From positions 1-64,000 of the forward strand of contig NZ_JBLZHU010000002.1 in NCBI RefSeq assembly GCF_048892425.1: a stretch of 64,000 nucleotides of DNA, read 5' to 3'. Source of the stretch: Pacificispira sp002696645. Its GTDB lineage: Bacteria; Pseudomonadota; Alphaproteobacteria; UBA8366; Aestuariispiraceae. Shown here piece by piece: positions 18,590 through 26,108 of the stretch. The notes under the pieces were generated by a model. It saw nothing but the letters and a program-made list of their open reading frames with translations, did not search any database and was not told where the DNA came from. Positions within the stretch are counted from its first letter, which is position 1. Each line of letters begins with the position of its first letter. The position numbers and the translations under genes are program-made.

Positions 18590-19030
18590 TCAGGAAAAGC
18601 GCGTCTTCATAATTACATACACGGCGAATGCCCGACGATCCTTCTTTGGACTTTTTCCATATCGATCTATGACCACATCAGCATCTTCAATATCCTGAAG
18701 AACCGAAGATTTGTAATATGGGCCTGATCTTGGATCATAGTCCGCATCGTGCCGTTTAATCTGCATTTCCACAAACTGATTTGCAAAATCTTCAATCTCT
18801 GGAGGAAACTTCTTGATAAATCTCTGATCGATACACCGCGATTTCGTATGCCCATGTTCCAGCGCACGATATGCTTGTCGCCAGGCATGTTTGCTTCGAT
18901 CTGATCCCTGTCCCCCAACAAGCAGGTTCGCAGCGTCCTCAGCTAAACAATGAAACAAGGCATAGTAAACCGTGCTGACGGCCCGTCTAAGATTTGCCTG
19001 ACGCGGTTTCCCACGATCAATACGAATCAA
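18590..19030 (-). CDS. HEPN-domain protein
   Basis: The segment RRAVSTVYYALFHCLAEDAANLL is the typical second helix of HEPN proteins, and RHDADYDP near residue 95 is the typical third-helix signature seen where toxic HEPN RNases carry R-x4-6-H. The start is uncertain. The TTG at 19030 gives 146 residues, but the frame continues upstream as LQSHDLLKSARDLIRID, which looks like the first HEPN helix and overlaps the end of the preceding gene; a non-ATG start near 19066 or 19048 is likely. It follows and overlaps the partner gene on the same strand. HEPN proteins with small partners often act as toxin-antitoxin or defence modules; RNase activity here is unproven. Confidence 0.65.
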   Translation of the reverse strand: MIRIDRGKPRQANLRRAVSTVYYALFHCLAEDAANLLVGGQGSDRSKHAWRQAYRALEHGHTKSRCIDQRFIKKFPPEIEDFANQFVEMQIKRHDADYDPRSGPYYKSSVLQDIEDADVVIDRYGKSPKKDRRAFAVYVIMKTRFS

Positions 19031-19052
19031 ATCCCGTGCCGATTTCAGTAAG

Positions 19053-19352
19053 TCATGCGACTGCAGCGGCTCGTTTCCCTAGATCAGATTTAGACACAAA
19101 GGAAATAACAGGAAACGCATAAACACCAATATCGGCAATTCGTGGACGCAAGTGGCGCGTCAAACTAGATGTTTTCTGAGGGTCCAACGCGCGCTGTTTT
19201 CCATCAAATACGATTTGAACCACAAGAATCTCGTTTCCATCCTCATCATGATCAGACTGGACATCAACAGATTCAAATTCAACGCCCTCAAGCCGTTCAT
19301 TAAGAACGTCCCTAAATACAGCCTTCAGCCTCTGCAAAATGTCTTCAGTCAT
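19053..19352 (-). CDS. small conserved partner of the HEPN protein
   Basis: A 99-residue protein starting at 19352 behind GGAG with a seven-base spacer. It is acidic (VDVQSDHDEDGNEILVVQIVFD) with a C-terminal segment HLRPRIADIGVYAFPVISFVSKSDLG. There is no GSxxxG/DxD minimal nucleotidyltransferase motif, so it is not a classical MNT antitoxin. Its stop codon lies inside the probable coding region of the HEPN gene, so the two are translationally coupled. By position it would be the antidote or partner of the HEPN protein; that is inference. Base composition is more AT-rich than the flanking cobN gene. Confidence 0.65.
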   Translation of the reverse strand: MTEDILQRLKAVFRDVLNERLEGVEFESVDVQSDHDEDGNEILVVQIVFDGKQRALDPQKTSSLTRHLRPRIADIGVYAFPVISFVSKSDLGKRAAAVA

Positions 19353-19704
19353 TCCACGACTCCGATTAAGGCAAAGATAATAGCGCGAATCAGCTGATTC
19401 GGAAATCCTGTTTGATTTAAGATAATAGTTTTGAGGCATTTGTCATCGTGCTGCGACGCGAATTCGCAGCGCGAGATGGGTCCCTTGACTCGATTCGGTC
19501 TTTGGGGGGACACTTCTCTTGCGCGGACGAACTGAAATTCGTTGGTGAAACATCCGCCCCAAAACCCTGGGGTGGACGGAGCCCTCTCACAACGGCCGGT
19601 GGGACCTGGTTCCAGAATAAATGAGCGTGTAAGACGCGAAACCAACCGGGGGTCTCCGACGAGGGGACCTCCGTTTGCATTTGATCCCAAAGCCTGTCTT
19701 TAAG
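19353..19704. other. non-coding block with several inverted repeats
   Basis: No convincing gene fills these 352 bases, although an 87-codon frame exists on the minus strand (19417-19680) with low-complexity content. The block holds GCTGCGA/TCGCAGC (19450-19470), ACGAA-CTGAAA-TTCGT nested in GCGG/CCGC (about 19525-19558), GCGT-GTAAG-ACGC within GGTT/AACC (about 19608-19644), and GGGGGTC/GACCTCC with one G-U pair (about 19648-19672). It does not match tmRNA, RNase P RNA, SRP RNA or any riboswitch as far as I can judge. It may be a structured RNA or a dispersed repeat. Confidence 0.35.
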
Positions 19705-20637
19705 TTATGGCAACAGCGCCGATTGTTTCAGCGCCTGATCGCGTTCTTCGAACAGCCAGGCACGAAATGCCTGCAGGCGGGGATCAGACGCATTTGTGGG
19801 TGGATATACCAGATGATAGCCCAAGCGCTCATTAATCTGCAGCGCATTGGCAAAGGGTTGCACCAGTTTTCCGCTGGCCAGTTCCGCCTCTACAAAAACA
19901 TGCCCGACCAGAGCAATTCCCTGCCCCGACGCAGCAAAATCAATCGCCAGCACATAATCGTTGAAACGCGGGCCGCGATTGGCATCCACCCCTGTAATCC
20001 CCGCCGCCCTGAGCCACAGGGCCCAGGTATCCTCCATCGCCGCCGCCCCGGTATCCTGAATATGGATCAGTGTGTGATTCTTTAAATCTTCCGGTTTCTT
20101 CAATGGTTTAGGACCATTTAGCAGGCTGGGACTGCAGACCGGGACTGTTGGGGTGGCAAACAGACGCTCACAGGTCAGGCCGGGATACGACCCCAGGCCG
20201 AACCGAATGCCCATATCAATCTCTTCCTTGTCAAACTGAACCAGTTTGGCATTGGCATCGATGCGCAATTCAATTTCAGGATGGGCCGCATGGAACCGAC
20301 CCAGGCGCGGCACCAGCCATTTTCCCGCCATGGATGGCGGCAGCGTCACCGTCAGGGGCCCATCGCGCCCGCCGCTGCGCATCACGCCATAGGCGGCTTC
20401 CAATTGATCAAAAGCATCAGTCAGGGCCGGGGCGGCGGCGCGACCTGCCTCCGTCAGGGCCAACGCACGGGTCAACCGCCGGAACAGGGTCAGACCGCAA
20501 TGATCTTCTAATGTCTTGATCTGCTGGCTGACCGCCGCCGGGGTCACGCGCAATTCCTCCGCCGCCAGCTTGAAACTCAGATGCCGGGCCGCCGCTTCAA
20601 AGGCCCGCAATGACGATAGTGGTGGAAGAGAGCGCAT
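19705..20637 (-). CDS. LysR-family regulator, GcvA-like
   Basis: A 310-residue LysR protein. The N-terminal winged helix begins LPPLSSLRAFEAAARHLSFKLAAEELRVTPAAVSQQIKTLE, followed by the GcvA-type effector domain with MGIRFGLGSYPGLTCERLF. GcvA-like members commonly begin with this PPLxxLRAFEAAARHxSF pattern. The target and co-inducer are unknown; there are no glycine-cleavage genes nearby. The gene is divergent from a 59-residue protein, and a long inverted repeat covers its start codon, which suggests autorepression. Confidence 0.93.
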   Translation of the reverse strand: MRSLPPLSSLRAFEAAARHLSFKLAAEELRVTPAAVSQQIKTLEDHCGLTLFRRLTRALALTEAGRAAAPALTDAFDQLEAAYGVMRSGGRDGPLTVTLPPSMAGKWLVPRLGRFHAAHPEIELRIDANAKLVQFDKEEIDMGIRFGLGSYPGLTCERLFATPTVPVCSPSLLNGPKPLKKPEDLKNHTLIHIQDTGAAAMEDTWALWLRAAGITGVDANRGPRFNDYVLAIDFAASGQGIALVGHVFVEAELASGKLVQPFANALQINERLGYHLVYPPTNASDPRLQAFRAWLFEERDQALKQSALLP

Positions 20638-20670
20638 TAAGATATCCTCTATAAAATAGAATATCTTAAT
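20636..20670. promoter_or_regulatory. inverted repeat over the LysR start, probable operator
   Basis: Ten-base arms ATTAAGATAT (20636-20645) and ATATCTTAAT (20661-20670) flank a 15-base centre that itself contains CTAT-AAA-ATAG. The left arm overlaps the ATG of the LysR gene. LysR proteins bind such T-N11-A dyads in their divergent intergenic regions, so this is the probable autoregulatory site. Confidence 0.6.
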
Positions 20671-20775
20671 TATAAGTCAAAAATTACTCGTTTGTGAAGC
20701 GTAAAGATTTGCCCCATCTTAGGATCAGTGAAGGCGATCAAGCGCCGCGGAAAACCTAGATTAAGGAGAGGTAAT

Positions 20776-20955
20776 ATGTACTACATGCCCTATGATCTGA
20801 TGACCCATACCTTCTATGCTTCCCACCGCCAGATGGTTAATGAAGCTAAGGCATATCGGTCTTGGCAGTCGATCAACCAGTCCCAACGCCGCCTGGCCCG
20901 TTTACTGAATTGGGCACGCGGAAAAGTGTCCCTGCCCCAGAGTGCAAGCGCCTGA
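20776..20955 (+). CDS. small basic protein of unknown function
   Basis: A 59-residue protein beginning MYYMPYDLMTHTFYASHRQM; a near-perfect AAGGAGAGG ribosome site lies five to eleven bases upstream of the ATG at 20776. The N-terminus is aromatic-rich and the C-terminal half basic (QSQRRLARLLNWARGKV), somewhat like DUF1127 small arginine-rich proteins, but I cannot place it there with confidence. It is divergent from the LysR gene and followed 40 bases later by a strong terminator, so it is a real single-gene unit and a likely LysR target. Confidence 0.65.
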   Translation: MYYMPYDLMTHTFYASHRQMVNEAKAYRSWQSINQSQRRLARLLNWARGKVSLPQSASA

Positions 20956-20995
20956 GCATTGAGTACCGAAGCACCCCAGTGCAGATCCCAAACTG

Positions 20996-21032
20996 AGCCC
21001 CGGGCGATCCCCCCGTCCGGGGCTACTTTTTT
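20996..21032 (+). terminator. intrinsic terminator after the 59-residue gene
   Basis: Stem AGCCCCGG (20996-21003) with CCGGGGCT (21017-21024) followed by ACTTTTTTG. It fits a rho-independent terminator for the small gene upstream. Confidence 0.8.
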
Positions 21033-21079
21033 GATCGGCAGCACCTGCCCAAGAGGTGGTCCCTAAAATGCCACACCAC

Positions 21080-21166
21080 CGTCACCCCCGGACCTGATCC
21101 GGGCCCCAGAGCGCGCAGTCAGCTTCAGAACAGGCCGCCCTGGCACCCGCCTGCGCGGGTGTGACG
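21080..21166. repeat. palindromic repeat element, copy 1
   Basis: An 87-base unit bounded by CGTCAC (21080-21085) and GTGACG (21161-21166). It contains CCCGGA-CCTGA-TCCGGG and CACCCGC-CTGC-GCGGGTG hairpins. This CGTCACCCCGGACCTGATCCGGG type is a common dispersed REP/MITE-like element in alphaproteobacteria. Confidence 0.6.
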
Positions 21167-21223
21167 TATGATTTATGTCGGTGCGCCCCGGACGACGTTG
21201 GGCATCAGACAGCCGTCCCGCAT

Positions 21224-21313
21224 CGTCACCCCGGACCCGATCCGGGGTCCAGGGCAGTCAGGCACATTCAATGTAAATCGCGCCTAGGCATCCACCCGCG
21301 CGGCAAGATGGCT
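21224..21313. repeat. palindromic repeat element, copy 2 (degenerate right end)
   Basis: Begins CGTCACCCCGGACCCGATCC like copy 1 and carries CCCCGGA-CCCGA-TCCGGGG. The right half (CCACCCGCGCGG) is decayed and runs into the stop codon of the CoA-ester lyase gene. The 356-base gap 20956-21311 thus holds a terminator and these two elements. Confidence 0.5.
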
Positions 21314-22181
21314 ATCCCTGCCAGTCCTGATACGCCTTGGCGCGGGCAAGCAGGCGTTGGGCATTGCTGATCATGGGCAATTCCAGCATCACGCCGTCCA
21401 GTTCCACATGGGCAGAGTCTGCCGCGTTAAAGGCATCCACGATCCGCTGAGCCTGAGTGACAGCCTGGGCATCGGGCGTGAAAATTCCATTGATCCTCGG
21501 CGCATGATCCGGCCGCACCAGGCTTTTTGCGGTATAGCCCAACCGCTTGGCATGGCGGGTTTCCGCCTCCAGCCCTTCCAAATCGGTATAGGTATAGGGG
21601 CAATCGATTGAAACCACGCCCGCCGCGCGACATTCCAGGTGGAAGCGCTGGCGGACATACAGCAATTCCTGTCCGTCGCGCCCCCGTTCCGCCCCCAGAT
21701 CCGCCGCCATGTCTTCAGACGCGACAAGGCATGCCGTCACGCGGGGGTCGGATCGCGCAATGTCATAGGTCTGCATCAGGCCCCGGGCCAGTTCCACATT
21801 GGGAACGATTTCCATCTGCTTGGCCTTGTCCCCGACGATCCGGTCCATCACCTTGGCCAGGTCCTGAATGCGGGTGGGGCCATCGACCTTGGGCAACATC
21901 ACCACATCCGGGCCAGCAGGCAGGATTGCGGTCAGATCTTCTATGCCATCGCCTGACAATGGATTCACGCGCACGGCGGCCACCGCCCCCGCCTTGCGCC
22001 AGGCCGCAAACAATTCCGCCGCAAGAGCACGGGCCGCAGGACGATGGGCCGGTCGGGTGAAATCCTCCAGTTCCAGGGTTATGACATCCGCGCCAGACTC
22101 TGCTGCGGCGAGTTGCCGGTCACGATCGGCACCGCCCGTAAACAGCCAGGTACGGCGCAAGGCCGGGGGTCGCAGCGCCAT
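21312..22181 (-). CDS. HpcH/HpaI aldolase, CoA-ester lyase (CitE-like)
   Basis: A 289-residue TIM-barrel protein of the citrate lyase beta/malyl-CoA lyase family. The N-terminal RTWLFTGGADRDRQLAAAESGADVITLELEDF carries the substrate-binding and acidic metal-site region; VVMLPKVDGP and a later NVELARGL glutamate complete the Mg2+ site pattern. Family members cleave citramalyl-, malyl- or methylmalyl-CoA. The exact substrate is unknown. The start ATG (22181) overlaps the TGA of the RidA-family gene, so both are co-translated; a GTG one codon earlier is equally possible. Confidence 0.85.
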   Translation of the reverse strand: MALRPPALRRTWLFTGGADRDRQLAAAESGADVITLELEDFTRPAHRPAARALAAELFAAWRKAGAVAAVRVNPLSGDGIEDLTAILPAGPDVVMLPKVDGPTRIQDLAKVMDRIVGDKAKQMEIVPNVELARGLMQTYDIARSDPRVTACLVASEDMAADLGAERGRDGQELLYVRQRFHLECRAAGVVSIDCPYTYTDLEGLEAETRHAKRLGYTAKSLVRPDHAPRINGIFTPDAQAVTQAQRIVDAFNAADSAHVELDGVMLELPMISNAQRLLARAKAYQDWQG

Positions 22182-22651
22182 CACTTAACCTCGATCACAG
22201 CATCAATTTCCACCGCGACATTAAAGGGTAATGACCCAGCCCCCATGGCAAACCGCGCATGGGCACCAATCTCTTCCCCAAAAATTTCACCGATCAGGTT
22301 CGATGCGCCATTGATCACCACAGGATGCTGGTCAAAGTCGGGGGGGCAATTGACGAATCCGCCCAGTTTCACAATGCGCGTGATCCGGTCCAGATCGCCA
22401 CCAAGGGCCGCCTTTGCCTGGGCCAGAATATTCAGCGCACAGACACCCGCAGCCTCCTGACCCTGCTCAACCGTCAGATCCGTGCCGACTTTCCCGATAT
22501 GGCGGCGTTCCCCGTTCCAGAAGGGGACCTGCCCCGCAACGAACAAAAGGTTGCCGGTTTGAACCACCCCGACATAGGCACCAGCGGGCGGCGGGACTTG
22601 CGGAAGTTCTATACCAAGCGCTTCTAAACGCGCGTCAATCTTGCCAGTCAT
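22181..22651 (-). CDS. RidA/YjgF-family protein
   Basis: A 156-residue protein of the longer RidA subgroup (starting MTGKIDARLEALGIELPQVP, with GNLLFVAGQVPFWNG and PVVINGASNLIGEIFGEE). RidA enzymes hydrolyse reactive enamine/imine intermediates; this longer branch often lacks the arginine essential for imine deaminase activity, and I do not see the canonical CxR segment, so activity is uncertain. Ribosome site AAAGGA lies seven bases upstream of the ATG. First gene of a two-gene unit with the CoA-ester lyase. Confidence 0.85.
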   Translation of the reverse strand: MTGKIDARLEALGIELPQVPPPAGAYVGVVQTGNLLFVAGQVPFWNGERRHIGKVGTDLTVEQGQEAAGVCALNILAQAKAALGGDLDRITRIVKLGGFVNCPPDFDQHPVVINGASNLIGEIFGEEIGAHARFAMGAGSLPFNVAVEIDAVIEVK

Positions 22652-22852
22652 CGGGAATCCTTTCTAAAATTTCGATAAGATGCGGGACTATAGCCATCGC
22701 ATCATGACCCTGTCCATCATCGACCCATGCCAAAGGGCACATGCCAAAAAGTTTCGGCTGCGACGTGATGATGCTTTGATTTTACAGTCAGGATTGCTAT
22801 CTCGTGTATAGTAGCAGGATCACTTTCGGACCAGACGGGATTCCCGGACAAT

Positions 22853-23740
22853 ATGCTGTATCAAGTGCCAGGCGTTTATGATCTAACGCTTCCGGAATCG
22901 GAAGAGGTGCCTCTTGTTCTGGATTCACCGCATTCTGGTCATGATTACCCCGATGACTTTCAATCCCTGGTGCCAAGGGCGGATCTGCGCCGGGTAGAGG
23001 ACAGTTTCGTCGACGACCTGTTTGGGACAGCCGCGCAATGGGGGGCAACCCTGCTGTGCGCGCGATTCCCCCGCAGCTACATCGATCCCAACCGGGCAGT
23101 GACGGATATCGATCCGGGCCTGGTGATGGGAACCTGGCCGGAACCGCTGCGCCCGACAGAGAAATCCCGACTGGGCCATGGACTTGTCTGGAAGACCTAT
23201 CCCCCCAATCGGCCACTCTATGCGGGCAAGTTGCCTGTCACCGCCGTCCATCGCCGGATTGAGAAATACTGGCGGCCCTATCATGAAACGCTGGAGACAG
23301 AGATCCGTCGCCTGCACAGTGCCCATGGCTGCGTCTATCACTTGAACTGTCATTCCATGCCATCGACCAGCAGCCCTTTCATGGCCGGCGGCGGGCGTTT
23401 CGGCGGGCGGGCAGATTTTGTGCTGGGGGATCGGGATGGCACCAGTTGCGATGGTGCTTATACACATTTCGTCCGCGATTTTCTGCAAGGACAGGGATAT
23501 GCCGTGCGCCTGAACGATCCCTATCGGGGTGCGGAACTGGTGCGGGCCTATGCCGCGCCGGATCAGGGGCGCCACAGCCTGCAGATCGAAATCAACCGGG
23601 CCCTTTACATGGATGAAGTCTCGCTGCAGCCCGGACAGGGCTATCAGGCACTGCGCAACAGCCTGACCGGGTTAATCGCAAGCCTGGCGCAATTTGCCCG
23701 GGATCAACGCAACACAATCCGGGCAGAAGCCGCCGAGTGA
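22853..23740 (+). CDS. N-formylglutamate amidohydrolase family protein
   Basis: A 295-residue member of the FGase family (HutG type II), which hydrolyses N-formylglutamate to glutamate and formate in histidine breakdown. Typical features are LVLDSPHSGHDYPDDF near residue 20, a DPNRAVTDID segment and the later HLNCHSMPS that contributes metal ligands. No other hut genes are near, so the role may be a different amide hydrolysis. The gene is monocistronic; a TATAGT hexamer at 22807-22812 could be its -10 box. Confidence 0.85.
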   Translation: MLYQVPGVYDLTLPESEEVPLVLDSPHSGHDYPDDFQSLVPRADLRRVEDSFVDDLFGTAAQWGATLLCARFPRSYIDPNRAVTDIDPGLVMGTWPEPLRPTEKSRLGHGLVWKTYPPNRPLYAGKLPVTAVHRRIEKYWRPYHETLETEIRRLHSAHGCVYHLNCHSMPSTSSPFMAGGGRFGGRADFVLGDRDGTSCDGAYTHFVRDFLQGQGYAVRLNDPYRGAELVRAYAAPDQGRHSLQIEINRALYMDEVSLQPGQGYQALRNSLTGLIASLAQFARDQRNTIRAEAAE

Positions 23741-23773
23741 ATTCTTTGGAATTATTCAAATCTCAGGCAAGCG

Positions 23774-23801
23774 AAAACCGCGCCCTAATCGGACGCGGCT
23801 T
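23774..23801 (-). terminator. possible terminator of rpmJ
   Basis: On the minus strand the stem CCGCG/CGCGG (23794-23798 with 23778-23782) has an 11-nt loop and is followed by TTTTCGC. It is short but lies about 60 bases after the rpmJ stop. Confidence 0.4.
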
Positions 23802-23855
23802 CGAAAACTCCAACCGCCAGCGCCAAAGCGCCGTTGCGGGCCTACAGCGTCAGAC

Positions 23856-23981
23856 TTAAGCCTGTTTCGCCTTGAAGCGAGGGTTCTTCTTGTTGATCAC
23901 AAATACCCGACCTTTACGGCGGATGATGCGACAATCTTTTTCACGCTTTTTCAGCGTTTTCAGCGAGCTTGCGATGCGCAT
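23856..23981 (-). CDS. rpmJ: 50S ribosomal protein L36
   Basis: A 41-residue frame, easily missed by length cutoffs. It reads MRIASSLKTLKKREKDCRII followed by RRKGRVFVINKKNPRFKAKQA, which matches the alphaproteobacterial L36 of the ykgO (zinc-ligand-poor) type: one cysteine only, so the classical zinc ribbon is absent. A GGAGAAG ribosome site is six bases upstream of the ATG. L36 is a small component of the large ribosomal subunit. It stands alone, convergent with the FGase gene, as is usual in this class. Confidence 0.93.
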   Translation of the reverse strand: MRIASSLKTLKKREKDCRIIRRKGRVFVINKKNPRFKAKQA

Positions 23982-24133
23982 GGCGCTTCTCCGTTATTTT
24001 CGGTTTCCTTCGGGTCAATCCCAAAAGGCCCCGGCGAAAGACCGGCGGAACATATGGACCAGACCTATGCTTGTCAAACGGGTTTTGCCGACTAGGCTCT
24101 TGAACGACACTTTTTTAAGCGCCAGGGGGATTC

Positions 24134-26098
24134 ATGCCACCAATATCTGACACAAAACCCATTTCTGATCCAAAGCCCGCCCCGTGTGGTGCCCCGTGTG
24201 GTTCCTGGACCTCCCCCGTGACGGAGGAATCGATCACCCGTGGAACCGTTGGTCTGGGGTTTGTCGCGATGACCCCGGATGCGGTCTATTGGACGGAATT
24301 GCGGCCCTGGGACAAGGGGCGCAGCGTGCTGGTGCGCCATACCGCGCAATCGGGGGCGAAAGATATCAGTGCGCCGGACCATACCGTGCGCAGCCGTGTG
24401 CATGAATATGGCGGGCGCGCCTTTGCCGCCGCCGGGGATACGGCCTGGTATTTGAATGACACAGACAAGCGGATTTACAGGGTTGTTCAGGATGGCACGC
24501 CGGAACCGATAACACAGGACGATGGGACAGACTATGCCGATTTCCTGCCAGATCCGGCCCGGTCCCGCCTGATCGCCGTGGCGGAACGGTCCCGCCCCGG
24601 ACAGGAAGCCGAAAACCTGTTGGTTGCCATTGATTTTGATGGGCATGTCACCCCCTTGGCAGAAGGGGCTGATTTTTATGCCGCGCCCCGCCTGTCGCCC
24701 GATGGGCAAAAGCTGGCCTGGATCGAATGGTATCACCCTAATATGCCCTGGGACGGCACCCTGTGCAGAGAAGCGCAACTGGATGCCAATGGGACCCCAA
24801 CGACACTTCGCACCGTCGCCGGTGGGACTGATACAAGCGTGTTTCAGCCGGAATATGCGCCGGATGGTCGATTATACTATGTCTCCGATGAAAGCGGGTT
24901 CTGGAACCTGTACCGGGACGGTGACCCACCAGCCCATTATAAGGCGCAGGCGGAATTCGGCCTGCCGCATTGGCAATTTGGCATGCGGACCTATGCCTTT
25001 CTGGATACTCATACAGCTGTTGTGACCTTTGCTGTGGCGGGTGAATGGCGACTTGCTTTGTTTGATCTGGACACAGGCAAGGCAACACCGATTGATCTGC
25101 CCTGGTGCCGCTTCGATGGTCTTCTGGCCCAGGGCAATAGGGCCGTCTTCTGTGGGGCCAGGCCGGACGGGCCCGCTGCCATCGTGCAATTGACCTTTGG
25201 CGGGGCACAGCCGGAAACCATCCTGCGCGCGGCAAGCAGCACCGATATCCCTGATGGCAGTATTTCCAGGCCGCAAGCCATCACCTTTCCAACCGAAAAT
25301 GATCAGGTTGCGCATGCGTTTTTCTATGCCCCCGCCAATACCGAGTATTGCCCAATGGACGGCGAACGCCCACCCCTGATCGTCATGGGGCATGGTGGCC
25401 CGACCGGCCAGGCTGATCCGGGATATTCCGCCAAGGTGCAGTTCTGGACCACGCGCGGATTTGCCGTGGCGGATGTCAATTACGGCGGCAGCACCGGTTA
25501 TGGTCGGGCCTATCGCCGTCGATTGCTGGGGCAATGGGGCATTGTTGATGTGGATGATTGCTGTAACGCCGCGAAATATCTGGTGGCGGAAGGTTTGGTC
25601 GACCCCGATCGCCTGATTATCGTCGGGGGCAGTGCGGGGGGTTATACGACACTCAGCGCGCTGGCCTTCCGATCCGTCTTCAAGGCAGGGCGGTCGTCCT
25701 ATGGCATTGGGGATCTGGAAACCCTGGCGCGGGACACGCATAAATTTGAAAGCCGCTATCTGGACAGCCTGATCGGCCCCTGGCCACAGGAAAAGGCAGT
25801 GTATCACGCGCGATCCCCCCTGCACCATACAGACGGATTGGATTGTCCGATCCTGTTCCTGCAAGGGGCCGAAGATAAGGTCGTTCCCCCCAATCAGGCC
25901 GAAGCCATGGTAGAGGTTCTGAAAGAAAAGGGCCTGCCCGTCGCCTATCTGTTGTTCCAGGGGGAGGGGCATGGCTTTCGCGGGGCAGAATCGGTCCGGG
26001 ACGCCCTGCAGGCGGAACTGTCTTTTTATGGACAAATCTTTGATTTTACCCCGGCGGGCGATATCTCCCCCATCAGCATCACGAACCTTCGGTCTTAG
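24134..26098 (+). CDS. S9 family peptidase (prolyl oligopeptidase / acylaminoacyl-peptidase type)
   Basis: A 654-residue serine peptidase. The N-terminal two thirds form a WD40-like beta-propeller with TolB-like repeats (for example APRLSPDGQKLAWIEW). The C-terminal alpha/beta-hydrolase domain carries nucleophile Ser500 in VGGSAGGYTT, the aspartate in LFLQGAEDKVVPP and the histidine in GEGHGFR. No signal peptide, so cytosolic peptide turnover is likely. Ribosome site AGGGGGA precedes the ATG. The MoCF-domain gene starts 11 bases after its stop, so the two are probably co-transcribed. Confidence 0.93.
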   Translation: MPPISDTKPISDPKPAPCGAPCGSWTSPVTEESITRGTVGLGFVAMTPDAVYWTELRPWDKGRSVLVRHTAQSGAKDISAPDHTVRSRVHEYGGRAFAAAGDTAWYLNDTDKRIYRVVQDGTPEPITQDDGTDYADFLPDPARSRLIAVAERSRPGQEAENLLVAIDFDGHVTPLAEGADFYAAPRLSPDGQKLAWIEWYHPNMPWDGTLCREAQLDANGTPTTLRTVAGGTDTSVFQPEYAPDGRLYYVSDESGFWNLYRDGDPPAHYKAQAEFGLPHWQFGMRTYAFLDTHTAVVTFAVAGEWRLALFDLDTGKATPIDLPWCRFDGLLAQGNRAVFCGARPDGPAAIVQLTFGGAQPETILRAASSTDIPDGSISRPQAITFPTENDQVAHAFFYAPANTEYCPMDGERPPLIVMGHGGPTGQADPGYSAKVQFWTTRGFAVADVNYGGSTGYGRAYRRRLLGQWGIVDVDDCCNAAKYLVAEGLVDPDRLIIVGGSAGGYTTLSALAFRSVFKAGRSSYGIGDLETLARDTHKFESRYLDSLIGPWPQEKAVYHARSPLHHTDGLDCPILFLQGAEDKVVPPNQAEAMVEVLKEKGLPVAYLLFQGEGHGFRGAESVRDALQAELSFYGQIFDFTPAGDISPISITNLRS

Positions 26099-26108
26099 GA
26101 ACATCCAA

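Noticed and set aside
19440..19704. tmRNA, RNase P RNA, SRP RNA or 6S RNA
   Set aside because: The conserved stretches of the first three were not seen; 6S RNA cannot be excluded by eye but no positive evidence supports it.
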